Notes under the pieces: generated by a model
Told to the model about the DNA's origin: nothing
Seen by the model: the letters and a program-made list of their open reading frames with translations, nothing else
Database searches by the model: none
Shown: positions 9,226 through 17,681 of the stretch, piece by piece
How positions within the stretch are numbered: the stretch's first letter is position 1
Layout: each line of letters begins with the position of its first letter
Translations under genes and position numbers: made by a program
Origin: Ensifer sp. USDA 6670
GTDB lineage: Bacteria > Pseudomonadota > Alphaproteobacteria > Rhizobiales > Rhizobiaceae
Direction of reading: 5' to 3'
DNA length: 64,000 nt
Assembly (NCBI GenBank): GCA_000421085.1
Contig: ATWE01000002.1
Location: forward strand, 372,001 to 436,000

Positions 9226-10152
9226 TCAACCGGTCTCGATACCCATGGCACCGATCAGCTTCTCCCTTGCAGCAAGAGCATCGATGGCGCGGTCGCCAAG
9301 TTCGCGCGCGACCAGATTGAGGAGCCCCTCGCAGAAGACGATATAGGCGCCCATGCTGTTGCTGAAGAAACTGCTGGCGTGAGGGATGAAGAAGGCATGC
9401 CGCGCCGGCGGAACAAGCGGCGACGAGCGGGTGTCCGTGATTGCGATGACGTCCAGGCCCGTGCCTCTGGCTACCGTTGCAACCTCTGCAACGCTTCGGG
9501 TATAGGGCGCGCAGCTCGCCACCAGCACAAGGTCCCCGGGGTAGAGCTGCGACAGCGCCTCGGCCTCACCAAGACGCGGAGCGTCGAGAAGCGCGACGTC
9601 GCTCCGCAGCATTCCGAGGCCATAGGTCATGAAACTCGCAAAAGCGTGAAACTGGCGCACGCCGTGCACGCGCACACGCGGCGCGGTCGCGAGCAACGCT
9701 GCCGCCTGCTTGAGCGTCTCGGCATCCACTTGGCCGAGAAAGCCGTCGATATTCGCCTTCGACTCCTGGCCTATGCGCTCGAGGACATGCACCTCTTCCC
9801 GCTCGCCGCGCGTCACCGACATGAGACGGCCAGCCTGACGGCTGTAGAAATAACGCTCGTCATCGGCGATCGCCTGGCGGAAGACGCTCTGGAAATCGCT
9901 GAAGCCGGCATAGCCGAGCCGCTTGGCAAGCCGGGTAAGGGTCGACGCATTGACCCCCTGCCCGTCTGCGAGCTCGGATATGCTGCGCACCGCCGTCTGT
10001 TCGGGCGTATCGACGAGACGCGCCAGCACGTCCAGCGCCTTGCTGCCGAGAGCGAGGTCGATTTCTTTGCGCTTGATCCTGAGCGTCAGGTCGCGCAATT
10101 CCTCGATGGTGCGGGGCCGGAACGATGCCGGCGGGCTGTCGGGCGGTGCCAT
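9226..10152 (-). CDS. RpiR/MurR family transcriptional regulator
   Basis: This 308-residue regulator has an N-terminal helix-turn-helix (about 45-95; the VNASTLTRLAKRLGYAGF region is the RpiR recognition helix) and a C-terminal SIS domain (about 130-290) that normally binds a phosphosugar or similar ligand. I chose ATG 10152, since longer forms run into the preceding gene, which ends at 10161. It is the last gene of a minus-strand operon carrying a C45 enzyme and an amino-acid importer. A second RpiR gene stands at 15060-15950. Confidence 0.82.
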   Translation of the reverse strand: MAPPDSPPASFRPRTIEELRDLTLRIKRKEIDLALGSKALDVLARLVDTPEQTAVRSISELADGQGVNASTLTRLAKRLGYAGFSDFQSVFRQAIADDERYFYSRQAGRLMSVTRGEREEVHVLERIGQESKANIDGFLGQVDAETLKQAAALLATAPRVRVHGVRQFHAFASFMTYGLGMLRSDVALLDAPRLGEAEALSQLYPGDLVLVASCAPYTRSVAEVATVARGTGLDVIAITDTRSSPLVPPARHAFFIPHASSFFSNSMGAYIVFCEGLLNLVARELGDRAIDALAAREKLIGAMGIETG

Positions 10153-10160
10153 CGTGAACC

Positions 10161-11207
10161 TCAATCGGCCAGCAACCGCCTTTCCTCGAAGCGAAAGAGC
10201 GGTGCGGCATTCGCCCTGTCGTAGATCTCGCATGCGATTTTGTCCATGTCGACGCGAAAGACGGCCGTCGCCAGCGTGTTCTCGCCGTCCGGATCGTCAG
10301 GCTGTTCGCGGTAGATCGGCAGGGCCGTGCGCTGCCTGTCCCAAAGGATGGCGAGAGGATCGAAAGCCGGACCGCCGCTCAAAAGGATCTCCTCTCCACG
10401 TTCCTGTCGGGACCGGGAAGAGGCGGTGATCCGTTGGCACTCGTCGCGGGTGCCCTCATGAATGAGGTGGTTCGCGTGCACTGCGGCTCTGTCGAGCTGC
10501 CGGACCGAACAGGCCGAATGCGTAAACTCGACGCTGGCGACGCCCCGCTCTCCGGACTGCGCCAGAGAGATGTGGAAGGCGCCCGCACGCGGGGAACTCG
10601 CCAGCATCTCCAGCGCCTCGCCGGCCGTACCGCAATCGAGGACGGCACGGCCGAGGACCATGCGCGGCAGACCGACCCCGGTCTGCCGCGAGCGAATGTT
10701 GTTGACGGTCATGGCGAGCCCGGCATCGTTGAGCGCGAATGTATGCCCGGGAAGCGAGCCGGGATAGACAAAGGCCGAGAAGCCACGTCCGCCGGCGGAT
10801 GCAATCCTGGCCACGGCACAGCCTGGCCGAAGGCCGGGATCGCCATCTTCATTATGCGCCAGCATGGGGCGTTCGCCGGGCAGCAGCACGGTGGTGCACC
10901 CGTCGGGAGCGATCGCGCGGATGTCGCCGCGGCAGTTCCACGCAAACACCTCGTCGAAGGGCAGGTCGAGGCCGCTTGCCAGACCCTCGAGTTCCTCGAA
11001 ATAGCGCGGGAAGCGGGCCTCCACGAGCGCTCTTGCCGCGGCGATGCGTTCATGCTGCGCGAAGGCCATCACGCTCGCCCAACCGTGCGTCTTAACCAGA
11101 TGCCGGTGCACGCACTCGCCTCCGTGGCGGCCGAGTGCAAGGCCAACCTGGAATGGCGACCCTTCGATCTCGATCAGGGACAGTCTGCTTGGATTCTCAA
11201 TGGACAT
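10161..11207 (-). CDS. C45 family peptidase / acyl-CoA:6-aminopenicillanate acyltransferase-like hydrolase
   Basis: This 348-residue Ntn-hydrolase is related to Penicillium isopenicillin-N acyltransferase. Family members self-cleave to expose an N-terminal cysteine; Cys104 in DGCTTVLL is the expected nucleophile, and AHNEDGD follows as the usual second element. Bacterial members hydrolyse or transfer acyl groups on amino-acid conjugates. I chose ATG 11207; it overlaps the upstream ATPase gene by 11 bases. Its place inside an amino-acid-type importer operon suggests cleavage of an imported N-acyl or amide compound. This is inference. Confidence 0.78.
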   Translation of the reverse strand: MSIENPSRLSLIEIEGSPFQVGLALGRHGGECVHRHLVKTHGWASVMAFAQHERIAAARALVEARFPRYFEELEGLASGLDLPFDEVFAWNCRGDIRAIAPDGCTTVLLPGERPMLAHNEDGDPGLRPGCAVARIASAGGRGFSAFVYPGSLPGHTFALNDAGLAMTVNNIRSRQTGVGLPRMVLGRAVLDCGTAGEALEMLASSPRAGAFHISLAQSGERGVASVEFTHSACSVRQLDRAAVHANHLIHEGTRDECQRITASSRSRQERGEEILLSGGPAFDPLAILWDRQRTALPIYREQPDDPDGENTLATAVFRVDMDKIACEIYDRANAAPLFRFEERRLLAD

Positions 11208-11925
11208 GCTGGAGAAACTCACGAAGACGCGGATTTTCGGGATTATCGAGCAGCTCGGCCGGATCGCCGTCGACGGAGATCTTGCCACCCTCCATGAAGA
11301 TCAGCCGGGAGCCGACCTGGCGTGCAAAGGCGATCTCATGAGTGACGACGATCATCGTCATGCCTTCCTCTGCAAGCGATTGCATGACCCGCAGAACCTC
11401 GTGGCGCAGTTCGGGGTCCAGAGCGGAGGTCGGCTCGTCGAAGAGCATGAGTTTCGGCTTGACGGCCAGCGCGCGGGCGATGGCGACGCGCTGCTGCTGG
11501 CCACCGGAGAGTTCGGAAGGATAGTGATGGCCGCGATCGGCCAATCCTACTTTGGCAAGCAACTCCCTGGCTTGCCCGATCGCCTCGGCCTTGCCGACGC
11601 CACGCACGCGCCGCGGTCCGAAAGCAATGTTCGCAAGCGCCGTCATCTGCGGAAAAAGATTGAATTGCTGGAACACCATGCCGGCTTCCTGCCGAATGAG
11701 CCTCACCTTGGAGCGCCCTTCGCGCACGCTGATACCGTCGACCACGAGGTCGCCCCCATCGATCTCCTCGAGTGCATTGATGCAGCGCAGAAGGGTCGAC
11801 TTGCCTGAGCCTGAAGGACCGATGAGCACCACGACCTCACCGGCTTCGATGTTGAGGTCGACTTCCTTGAGCACGGTTACGTTGCCGAATGCCTTGGTGA
11901 CGTTCCTGAATTCCACAATGCTCAT
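11197..11925 (-). CDS. Amino-acid-type ABC transporter ATP-binding protein
   Basis: This 242-residue ATPase of the polar-amino-acid (GlnQ/HisP) type has Walker [10 protein letters not shown] (36-44), signature LSGGQ (139-143) and Walker B LMLFDEP (159-165). The true start is ATG 11925, which overlaps the permease stop in an ATGA junction. An open frame continues upstream through the permease gene but is not coding there. The product powers the importer formed with the next two genes upstream. Confidence 0.9.
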   Translation of the reverse strand: MSIVEFRNVTKAFGNVTVLKEVDLNIEAGEVVVLIGPSGSGKSTLLRCINALEEIDGGDLVVDGISVREGRSKVRLIRQEAGMVFQQFNLFPQMTALANIAFGPRRVRGVGKAEAIGQARELLAKVGLADRGHHYPSELSGGQQQRVAIARALAVKPKLMLFDEPTSALDPELRHEVLRVMQSLAEEGMTMIVVTHEIAFARQVGSRLIFMEGGKISVDGDPAELLDNPENPRLREFLQHVH

Positions 11926-12578
11926 AGGATGCGCATCCTCTTTTCCGTCACGCGCAGGATCAGGGTCAGCGTGCTCGTCATGATGAGATAGAGAACGGCG
12001 ACGGCGGACCAGATCTCGACTGCGCGGAAATTCGCCGCCATGATTTCCTGACCCTGGCGGGTCAGCTCGCCGACACCGATGACGATGAAGAGCGACGTGT
12101 CTTTGAGGCTGACGATGAACTGGTTGCCAAGCGGCGGGATCATTCGCCGGAAGGCGATAGGGCCGACAATGTAGGCAAGCACCTTCCAGACCGGTAGGCC
12201 GAGCGCCAGCCCCGCTTCCTTCAGCCCCTTGTTCACCGAGAGCAGCGAGCCGCGAACGATTTCGGCAATATAGGCGCCCGCATTGACGACGATCGCCGTC
12301 ACCGCCGCGGTCATCGGATTGACGCGGAGATCGGCGAGCAGCGGCAGGGCGAAGTATATGAACATCACCTGCACGACGATCGGCGTGCCCCTGATCACCT
12401 CGACATAGGTAAAGGCGACGGCGTTCAGGATAGCGTTGCCATAGGCGCGCATGAAGCCGGCGACGACTCCGACGACCAGGCCGCCGACGAGGCCGGCCAG
12501 TGCGATCAGAACGGTCAGCCGTGCGCCGCTCAGGAGAGCGGGCATGGCTTCCACGACCACAGACCAATCGAATTCCAT
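11922..12578 (-). CDS. Amino-acid-type ABC transporter permease
   Basis: This 218-residue permease of the HisMQ/GlnP family has about five hydrophobic helices and an EAA-loop ([21 protein letters not shown], near residue 130). ATG 12578 is preceded by a GGAG ribosome site, better than the more upstream ATGs. It is the only permease gene in this operon, so the channel is probably a homodimer. It is separated from the binding-protein gene by a 160-base gap that holds a strong palindrome. Confidence 0.88.
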   Translation of the reverse strand: MEFDWSVVVEAMPALLSGARLTVLIALAGLVGGLVVGVVAGFMRAYGNAILNAVAFTYVEVIRGTPIVVQVMFIYFALPLLADLRVNPMTAAVTAIVVNAGAYIAEIVRGSLLSVNKGLKEAGLALGLPVWKVLAYIVGPIAFRRMIPPLGNQFIVSLKDTSLFIVIGVGELTRQGQEIMAANFRAVEIWSAVAVLYLIMTSTLTLILRVTEKRMRIL

Positions 12579-12703
12579 TGAATTGCTCCGCTGCATCGCG
12601 ATCTGCCCCACCTGCGACGATGGCGACGCGACCGATAGAGGTTATGGGCGGCTGCGTTGGCGGCCGCCGCGGTTTTCCTGGAAGTGCTCTCGCCATTCCC
12701 GCG

Positions 12704-12729
12704 GGCAGGCCGGATCGATCCGGCCTGCC
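12704..12729 (-). other. 26-bp perfect palindrome after the binding-protein gene
   Basis: The sequence from 12704 to 12729 equals its own reverse complement (ggcaggccggat, then cg, then atccggcctgcc). It begins 11 bases past the binding-protein stop, within the gap before the permease gene. No T-run follows it. A very stable RNA hairpin here would protect the binding-protein transcript and limit read-through into the permease. Confidence 0.75.
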
Positions 12730-12739
12730 TCGACGGGGC

Positions 12740-13486
12740 TCAGCTCTTCGGCTCGACGCCGAACCATCTCTTGTAGATTGCGGCATAGCGGCCATCGGCC
12801 TTCAACTTGGCGAGCGCCCCATTGACCTTGGCGACGAGTTCGCTGCCTTTCGGGAAGCCGATGCCATATTGGTGCGCCATCATCTGTTCGCCCACCGCCT
12901 TGACCTTGCCGGCGCCGGCGGTCGCCACGTAATAGAGGACATTCGGCGTGTCGTGCATCGCGGCGTCGACGCGGCCGGTCTGCAGTTCCAGATAGGCGTT
13001 GTCGATGTTCGGGAACTGGCGAAGCTCGGTTTCGGTGAAGTTCTCCTTCGCATAGTCAGTGGCCGACGTACCGGTCTTAACGGCCAGCGTCTTGCCCTTG
13101 AGATCCGACGAACCGGCAATGGCGCTGTCGGCGGGCACCATCAGCATGAAGCCGCTATCATAATAGCCATCCGAGAAATCTATGACCTTCTTGCGTTCGT
13201 CCTTGATGGTGATGCCGGCAAGCGCGGCATCGACCTGCTTCGTCTGCAGCGCCGGGATGATGCCGTTGAAGTCCATCGGCTGCAGCGTGTAGGTGACGCC
13301 GATCTCGCTCGCGATCGCGTCCCATAGATCGATGTCGAATCCGACATATTTCTCGCCCTGCTTGAACTCGAAAGGCACGAAGGCCGTGTCGGTGGCAACG
13401 ACCAGGTCCTCGGCAGATGCCGGGCCGGAGAGCGAAAGTGCCGCGGCGAAAAGGCCCGCGAAGAAATGGCAAAGTCTGTTTCTCAT
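12740..13486 (-). CDS. Amino-acid-type ABC transporter substrate-binding protein
   Basis: This 248-residue periplasmic binding protein resembles GlnH and related cluster 3 proteins. A signal peptide ends near ASA|ED (about residue 24), and the mature protein begins with the family pattern [12 protein letters not shown]...GFDIDLW. ATG 13486 has an AGGGG ribosome site and is preferred over two ATGs further upstream. It is the first gene of the importer operon. The ligand is not determinable, though the C45 hydrolase and aminotransferase nearby suggest an amino-acid derivative. Confidence 0.88.
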   Translation of the reverse strand: MRNRLCHFFAGLFAAALSLSGPASAEDLVVATDTAFVPFEFKQGEKYVGFDIDLWDAIASEIGVTYTLQPMDFNGIIPALQTKQVDAALAGITIKDERKKVIDFSDGYYDSGFMLMVPADSAIAGSSDLKGKTLAVKTGTSATDYAKENFTETELRQFPNIDNAYLELQTGRVDAAMHDTPNVLYYVATAGAGKVKAVGEQMMAHQYGIGFPKGSELVAKVNGALAKLKADGRYAAIYKRWFGVEPKS

Positions 13487-13653
13487 GGTGGCGTTCCCCT
13501 TGTTTGCCGTCACCAGCGTTTGCCGCCGATGCCAGTTTGCAAATATAGAATGCTTTTTATATCTTGTCGCCATGAAAATTTGCGTTATCCGCATCTGTTC
13601 AGCGTGCCAGCTGAAAAAAGAAGCGAAGAGTGACAGCCTCTTGTCAGGTCACG

Positions 13654-13699
13654 AAAGCAGCGCCCCTCTGGCCTGCCGGCCAAGGGGGCGCTTCGCTTT
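13654..13699 (-). terminator. Hairpin terminator after the aminotransferase gene
   Basis: An inverted repeat pairs aaagc and gcgcccctctggcc with ggccaagggggcgc and gcttt (12 of 14 core positions complementary) around a 4-base loop. It begins about 20 bases past the aminotransferase stop on the minus strand and separates that gene from the binding-protein promoter. Its core cctctggcctgc recurs at 53649. Confidence 0.7.
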
Positions 13700-13719
13700 A
13701 CAGCCCTGGTACGCTTGCT

Positions 13720-15063
13720 CTAAACCGCAGCTTTCGTGAGCGAGGCAACAGCCGCATCGACGGCATCGCCGAGGCGCTCCACGATCTGGTCGACATCGTC
13801 GCGGGTAAGGATGAAGGGCGGCGCCAGGAGGACGTGGTCCCCTCGCTGCCCGTCGATCGTCCCGCCCATCGGATAGACCATCAGGCCCCGTGCCATGGCT
13901 TCCCTCTTGATCCGGGCATTGAGCTTCCGGCCGGGATCGAAGGGGGACTTCGTCGCCCTGTCGGCGACAAGCTCGACGGCACGGAAGAGGCCGCGGCCGC
14001 GAATGTCGCCGACGTGGTGGTGATTGCCGAGCCGCTCGGCGAGGCATCTTTCGAGATAATTGCCCATCGCCACGACGTTTTCGAGCAGCCCGTCCCGGCG
14101 GATCACTTCCTGCACGGCAAGCCCTGCCGCCGCCGCCATCGGGTGGCCCATATAGGTATGGCCGTGCTGGAAGAAGCCCGACCCCTCGGCAAATGTCTGG
14201 AAGATTGCGGAGGACAGCAGAACCGCGCCGACGGGCTGATAGCCGCCGCCGAGCCCCTTGGCGATGGTCATGAGATCCGGGACGACGCCGTCCTGTTCGC
14301 AGGCGTGCAGTGTCCCGGTTCGGCCCATGCCGCACATCACCTCGTCGAGGATCAGCAGCACTCCGTATTTGTCGCAGATCGCCCGAACGCGCTTCAGGTA
14401 GTCCGCCACCGGCGGGACCGCGCCGGCCGTGGCGCCCACCACCGTCTCGGCGACGAAGGCGATCACCTGATCGGCGCCCAACTCGAGAATCTTGGCCTCG
14501 AGTTCACCCGCGGCACGCGCGGCATAGTCCGTGTCGCTCTCCCCGGCTTGCTGCAGCCGGTAGGCGAAGCAGGGATCGATATGGTGGGTTTCGACGAGCA
14601 ACGGCCGGAATTGAGCGCGCCGCCATTCGTTGCCCCCGGCCGCCAATGCGCCAAGCGTGTTGCCGTGATAGCTCTGGCGCCGGGCGATGATGTGGCGGCG
14701 TTGCGGCTCTCCCTTCTCCACGAAATACTGCCGGGCCATTTTCAGCGCCGCCTCGACCGCTTCCGATCCGCCGCTGACCAGATAGACGTGATCGAGGCCG
14801 TCGGGCGCATCGGCGACGAGGCGGTCGGCAAGCCGTTCCGCCGCCTCGGTGGTGAAGAAGCCGGTATGGGCATAGGCTATACGGTCGAGCTGCGCGTGGA
14901 GGGCAGCGAGCACATGCGGATGAGCGTGACCGAGGCAGGAAACGGCGGCTCCCCCGGAGGCGTCGATATAGTCCTTGCCCTCGGCATCGAAGAGCCTGAT
15001 GCCTTCGCCGCGGACGGCGACCGGCAGTTTCGCATGGATGGCGCGGTGGAGAAGATGGGTCAT
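13720..15063 (-). CDS. Class III aminotransferase (aspartate aminotransferase family)
   Basis: This 447-residue PLP enzyme of fold type I, class III (omega-amino-acid:pyruvate, GABA or diamine transaminase type) has the Schiff-base lysine at Lys269 in TIAKGLGGGY. Asp240 in LLILDEV binds the PLP pyridine nitrogen, and SGGSEAVE near 97-104 is the phosphate-binding turn. The length is standard. It overlaps the RpiR gene start region by 4 bases, so regulator and enzyme are co-transcribed. It likely deaminates the product of the imported compound. Confidence 0.87.
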   Translation of the reverse strand: MTHLLHRAIHAKLPVAVRGEGIRLFDAEGKDYIDASGGAAVSCLGHAHPHVLAALHAQLDRIAYAHTGFFTTEAAERLADRLVADAPDGLDHVYLVSGGSEAVEAALKMARQYFVEKGEPQRRHIIARRQSYHGNTLGALAAGGNEWRRAQFRPLLVETHHIDPCFAYRLQQAGESDTDYAARAAGELEAKILELGADQVIAFVAETVVGATAGAVPPVADYLKRVRAICDKYGVLLILDEVMCGMGRTGTLHACEQDGVVPDLMTIAKGLGGGYQPVGAVLLSSAIFQTFAEGSGFFQHGHTYMGHPMAAAAGLAVQEVIRRDGLLENVVAMGNYLERCLAERLGNHHHVGDIRGRGLFRAVELVADRATKSPFDPGRKLNARIKREAMARGLMVYPMGGTIDGQRGDHVLLAPPFILTRDDVDQIVERLGDAVDAAVASLTKAAV

Positions 15064-15950
15064 GGCGCTCTCTTGGAGTTGCGGGATTGGAGATGGGTGT
15101 TCAGCGCCGCGAGCTGTCCATCGAAGCGCTTCAGAGCCGCGAGCGTCGCTTCGCCGCCCCGCCCTGCGATGAGCGCGCCGAGCACTTCGGCGACGGCAAA
15201 GGCGGGCGACATGGCGTGCAGGAAGGAAGGGCTTTCCGTCGGCACCACGATGATCGCCTCGGCGATCTGCGCAAGCGGCGCCACTTCGCTGTCGGTCACC
15301 GCGATGACCGGAACACCGCTTGCCCGAGCATATTCGGCAAGTTCGATCGTCGCCCGGGTATAGGGGAGAACGCTGGCCACGAGCAGCACGTCCGCGCTCG
15401 TGGCACGCCCGACGGCATCGGCGCCGGTGCCGCCGATGCCATCCAGCATCACGGATTTTTCGCCGAGCAGAGAGAGGATATAGTGAAACTGCCAGGCGAC
15501 GGCATGGCTCGAACGCAAACCGAGGCAGTAGACCCGCCGGGCATTGGCAAGCCGCGTCGCCGCTGCAACGATGCGATCGAGCGTTGCCGGTTCGGCGAGC
15601 CGGGAAATCTGCGTCCCGATCATGCGCAACATGTCGGCTGCGAGCGCATGGTCGCCCCTAAGCTTCTGGTTTCGGGCCTGCTCGCCGACCTTTCCGGCGA
15701 ATCCTGCATCGCCTTCCCTCAGCGCCTCGGCATAGCGTTCGCGGATGGCGTCGTAACCATCGAAGCCGAGCTGCTTGGCAAGGCGGGTCATCGTCGCGGG
15801 CTGCACCCCCGCCTGGCGCGCCTGCTCGCGCATGGAGAGAAGAGCCACGTCGCGGGGATGGTCGACGATGTAGCGGGCGGCCATCTGCAATTGCGACGAA
15901 AGCCCGTCGAAGGCGGTGATGATCACGTCGCTGAGCGGTCCTTTGTCCAT
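15060..15950 (-). CDS. RpiR/MurR family transcriptional regulator
   Basis: This 296-residue regulator has an N-terminal helix-turn-helix (the recognition region includes VQPATMTRLAKQLGFDGY, about 48-65) and a C-terminal SIS domain (about 120-260). It is first in an operon with the aminotransferase, overlapping it by 4 bases, and divergent from the beta-keto acid cleavage gene. It is distinct from the RpiR protein at 9226 (similar recognition helices, otherwise diverged). An inverted repeat in the divergent gap is its likely operator. Confidence 0.85.
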   Translation of the reverse strand: MDKGPLSDVIITAFDGLSSQLQMAARYIVDHPRDVALLSMREQARQAGVQPATMTRLAKQLGFDGYDAIRERYAEALREGDAGFAGKVGEQARNQKLRGDHALAADMLRMIGTQISRLAEPATLDRIVAAATRLANARRVYCLGLRSSHAVAWQFHYILSLLGEKSVMLDGIGGTGADAVGRATSADVLLVASVLPYTRATIELAEYARASGVPVIAVTDSEVAPLAQIAEAIIVVPTESPSFLHAMSPAFAVAEVLGALIAGRGGEATLAALKRFDGQLAALNTHLQSRNSKRAP

Positions 15951-15977
15951 GCTTCATTTAACAACGATCTCATGAGT

Positions 15978-16004
15978 ATTGCAACGAATGTTTCATTGTG
16001 CAAT
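15978..16004. promoter_or_regulatory. Candidate RpiR operator (imperfect inverted repeat)
   Basis: In the 92-base gap between the divergent RpiR and BKACE genes lies attgc-aacgaatg-ttt-catt-gt-gcaat, an inverted repeat with outer arms ATTGC/GCAAT and inner arms AATG/CATT. A CAACGA hexamer also occurs twice, 20 bases apart (15962 and 15982). The position suits a regulator of both genes. Confidence 0.45.
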
Positions 16005-16042
16005 TTTATGATCTGTGACAATCATACCTCGATGGTGCCTAC

Positions 16043-16903
16043 ATGACCGCTGGCGATGCTTTGCAGGGGATTTCTATTGCAGTCGCGCCAAATGGCGGGC
16101 GCCGGACCAAGGCCGACCATCCCGCCATACCGTTGACCCCGGAAGAACTGGCTCTCACTGCACGCGGCTGCCTCGATGCCGGCGCGGCGATGATCCACGT
16201 TCACGTGCGCAACGAGGACGGAAGCCATCTTCTCGATGCCGGCGCCTATCGCGCCGCGATTGCCTCGATCCGGTCTGTCGTGGGTGATCGCATGGTGGTT
16301 CAGATCACCAGCGAAGCACTTGGCATCTATTCGCCGGCCGAACAGATCGCAGTCGTGAAGGCGGTCCGCCCCCAGGCCGTTTCTCTGGCGCTCAGAGAGC
16401 TGGTCCCGGACGAAACGCACGAAGCCGCCTTCGCCGGTCTTCTGTCGTGGGCCGCCCGCGAAGAGGTCTTGCCGCAGGTCATTCTCTACAGCCCCGAAGA
16501 GGCGGTGCGACTGGCGGATATGCGACAGCGAGGTCTGCTTTCCCGCGACGACATTCCTGTGCTCTATGTGCTCGGCCGTTACACGCCGGGACAGACGTCC
16601 CTCCCCCGTGACCTGCTGACTTTCCTGGCGCCGGACATGCCCGCTTTCGCTCATTGGAGCGTCTGCGCCTTCGGCCGCCACGAAGCGGCCTGCGTCACAG
16701 CCGCGGCGCTTCTCGGCGGCCACGTCCGCGTCGGCTTTGAGAACAATCTCGAGCTTCCGGATGGGACGATCGCCACCTCCAATGCCGACCTCGTTCGAGC
16801 GGTTGCGGCAGCGTTTCGGTCCCTGTCGGTCCCGTTGATCCAGGGACCGGCGCTTGAAGACATGCTGCTCCGCATCGGTTCTGCGGACGCGCCGAAAGGC
16901 TGA
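16043..16903 (+). CDS. 3-keto-5-aminohexanoate cleavage family (BKACE, DUF849) protein
   Basis: This 286-residue TIM-barrel enzyme belongs to the beta-keto acid cleavage family. Members condense a beta-keto acid with acetyl-CoA and split it into acetoacetate and a new CoA ester, using a metal held by a His-X-His pair; here IHVHVR (His52, His54) is that motif. The ATG at 16043 gives the family's usual opening. It is divergent from the RpiR-aminotransferase operon: transamination would yield a keto acid that this enzyme could cleave. The specific keto acid is unknown. Confidence 0.85.
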   Translation: MTAGDALQGISIAVAPNGGRRTKADHPAIPLTPEELALTARGCLDAGAAMIHVHVRNEDGSHLLDAGAYRAAIASIRSVVGDRMVVQITSEALGIYSPAEQIAVVKAVRPQAVSLALRELVPDETHEAAFAGLLSWAAREEVLPQVILYSPEEAVRLADMRQRGLLSRDDIPVLYVLGRYTPGQTSLPRDLLTFLAPDMPAFAHWSVCAFGRHEAACVTAAALLGGHVRVGFENNLELPDGTIATSNADLVRAVAAAFRSLSVPLIQGPALEDMLLRIGSADAPKG

Positions 16904-16931
16904 TGCGCCCTCATCTTTCCGTTTCCCGATT

Positions 16932-16956
16932 GGAACCGGCCGTCGCCGGTTTCGTT
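16932..16956 (+). promoter_or_regulatory. GGAAC-N18-TT promoter (RpoE2/EcfG type)
   Basis: GGAAC at 16932-16936 is followed after 18 bases by TT at 16955, with CG before the TT (the fuller -10 form cGTT). The expected start would give a leader of about 20 bases to the small gene at 16984. The same bases also form a short hairpin (aaccggc/gccggtt), so it may double as a terminator for the upstream gene. Confidence 0.65.
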
Positions 16957-16983
16957 CTCCCGTTATTAGTATGGGAGTGCACC

Positions 16984-17169
16984 ATGTTGACCCATGATGA
17001 TCGCAACATGCCCGAAAGGCGCGCCACAGCCGCATTTCCGATAGGTCTCATACTGCTCGCCATATGCGCCATCTTCGCCTATCTGGCGATCGGCGGCGCC
17101 ATGCTGGAAGGTGATACCCAAACGGTCGTCTACACACCACCGATCGCCGACGCGCCGGAACCTCGGTGA
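16984..17169 (+). CDS. Small single-pass membrane protein, unknown function
   Basis: This 61-residue protein has a short charged N-terminus, one hydrophobic segment (about residues 18-38, IGLILLAICAIFAYLAIGGAM) and a Pro/Thr-rich tail. I chose ATG 16984 because it directly follows a GGAAC-N18-TT promoter; upstream starts would overlap that promoter. The rhizobial stress sigma factor controls many such small membrane proteins. It is 14 bases from the next small gene. I do not recognise its function. Confidence 0.6.
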   Translation: MLTHDDRNMPERRATAAFPIGLILLAICAIFAYLAIGGAMLEGDTQTVVYTPPIADAPEPR

Positions 17170-17183
17170 GAGGGAGTCCTTCA

Positions 17184-17366
17184 ATGACGCCCGATCCGAT
17201 CGGCCCCGGACCAGGGCCGGGAATAATTCCGCCGAACCCGGTTCCGCCACTCGGCATTCCCGATCCGCCGCCACACGAGCCCCAGCCCGACAAGGGCCCC
17301 GAGGACGACTCGCAGAATCCGCCCGACGAAACGGAACCGCCTCGGTCCGACGTGCTTCCCCGGTGA
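17184..17366 (+). CDS. Proline-rich 60-residue protein, unknown function
   Basis: This 60-residue product is about one third proline (PDPIGPGPGPG, PPNPVPP, PDPPPHEPQP), with an acidic middle and no hydrophobic segment. It is probably disordered. The ATG is preceded by a gaggga ribosome site and lies 14 bases after the preceding small gene, consistent with one transcript. The bias could be partly a GC-rich frame artefact, but the ribosome site and spacing support translation. Confidence 0.5.
   Translation: MTPDPIGPGPGPGIIPPNPVPPLGIPDPPPHEPQPDKGPEDDSQNPPDETEPPRSDVLPR
17333..17357 (+). promoter_or_regulatory. GGAAC-N18-TT promoter (RpoE2/EcfG type)
   Basis: GGAAC at 17333 and TT at 17356 are spaced by 18 bases. 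The site lies inside the end of the proline-rich gene and 68 bases before the next small gene (17425). It matches the stress-sigma pattern but the -10 is only TT, so support is moderate. Confidence 0.45.
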
Positions 17367-17424
17367 GGCTTGACTTTCAAAAACGATGATGAGAACATAA
17401 CGTGAACATTCTGGAGAGTCTCTC

Positions 17425-17610
17425 ATGACCCATGCAGAAGAAGTTATCGAGCGCGCTATGGCCGCCGTCGCCCAGGCAAGACGCCGGCGGGAGCGCGAAC
17501 AGGAGTGGCGCAGAAAAACCTTCGGACGGATTCAGGTCGGTATACCGCTCCCGCCCCTCAAGCGCGGGGTGCAGCTTTCGCTGCAGCTTGACCGCCCCAG
17601 TACGCAATGA
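17425..17610 (+). CDS. Small basic protein, unknown function
   Basis: This 61-residue protein has an Arg/Glu-rich amphipathic helix (about 8-32, including ARRRREREQEWRRK) and a C-terminal part rich in Pro and Leu. It is very basic and has no signal or membrane segment. An agagtctc ribosome region precedes the ATG. It ends 35 bases before a perfect hairpin terminator. I do not recognise the family; nucleic-acid binding would fit the charge but is a guess. Confidence 0.5.
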   Translation: MTHAEEVIERAMAAVAQARRRREREQEWRRKTFGRIQVGIPLPPLKRGVQLSLQLDRPSTQ

Positions 17611-17644
17611 GGCCTGAAGCTGTCGGTTCATTCGGTAAGGGCGA

Positions 17645-17673
17645 CGAGGAAAACCGTGGCACGGTTTTCCTCG
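17645..17673. terminator. Bidirectional hairpin terminator
   Basis: A perfect 13-bp stem (cgaggaaaaccgt / acggttttcctcg) with loop ggc lies between the convergent small gene (ends 17610) and the MFS gene (ends 17682). Stem-internal A and T runs would serve both strands. Confidence 0.78.
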
Positions 17674-17681
17674 CAGTTGCC

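Noticed and set aside
11926-12795. Open frame running from the ATPase gene through the permease gene on the minus strand, suggesting a fused protein
   Set aside because: The permease is plainly encoded in another frame over the same bases, with its own ribosome site, stop and ATGA junction. The extra frame has the Arg/Pro-rich composition of a GC-rich shadow.
16932-16953. Hairpin aaccggc/gccggtt as a simple terminator of the BKACE gene
   Set aside because: The bases coincide with a complete GGAAC-N16-CGTT promoter placed correctly for the next gene. I kept the promoter call and note termination as a possible second role.
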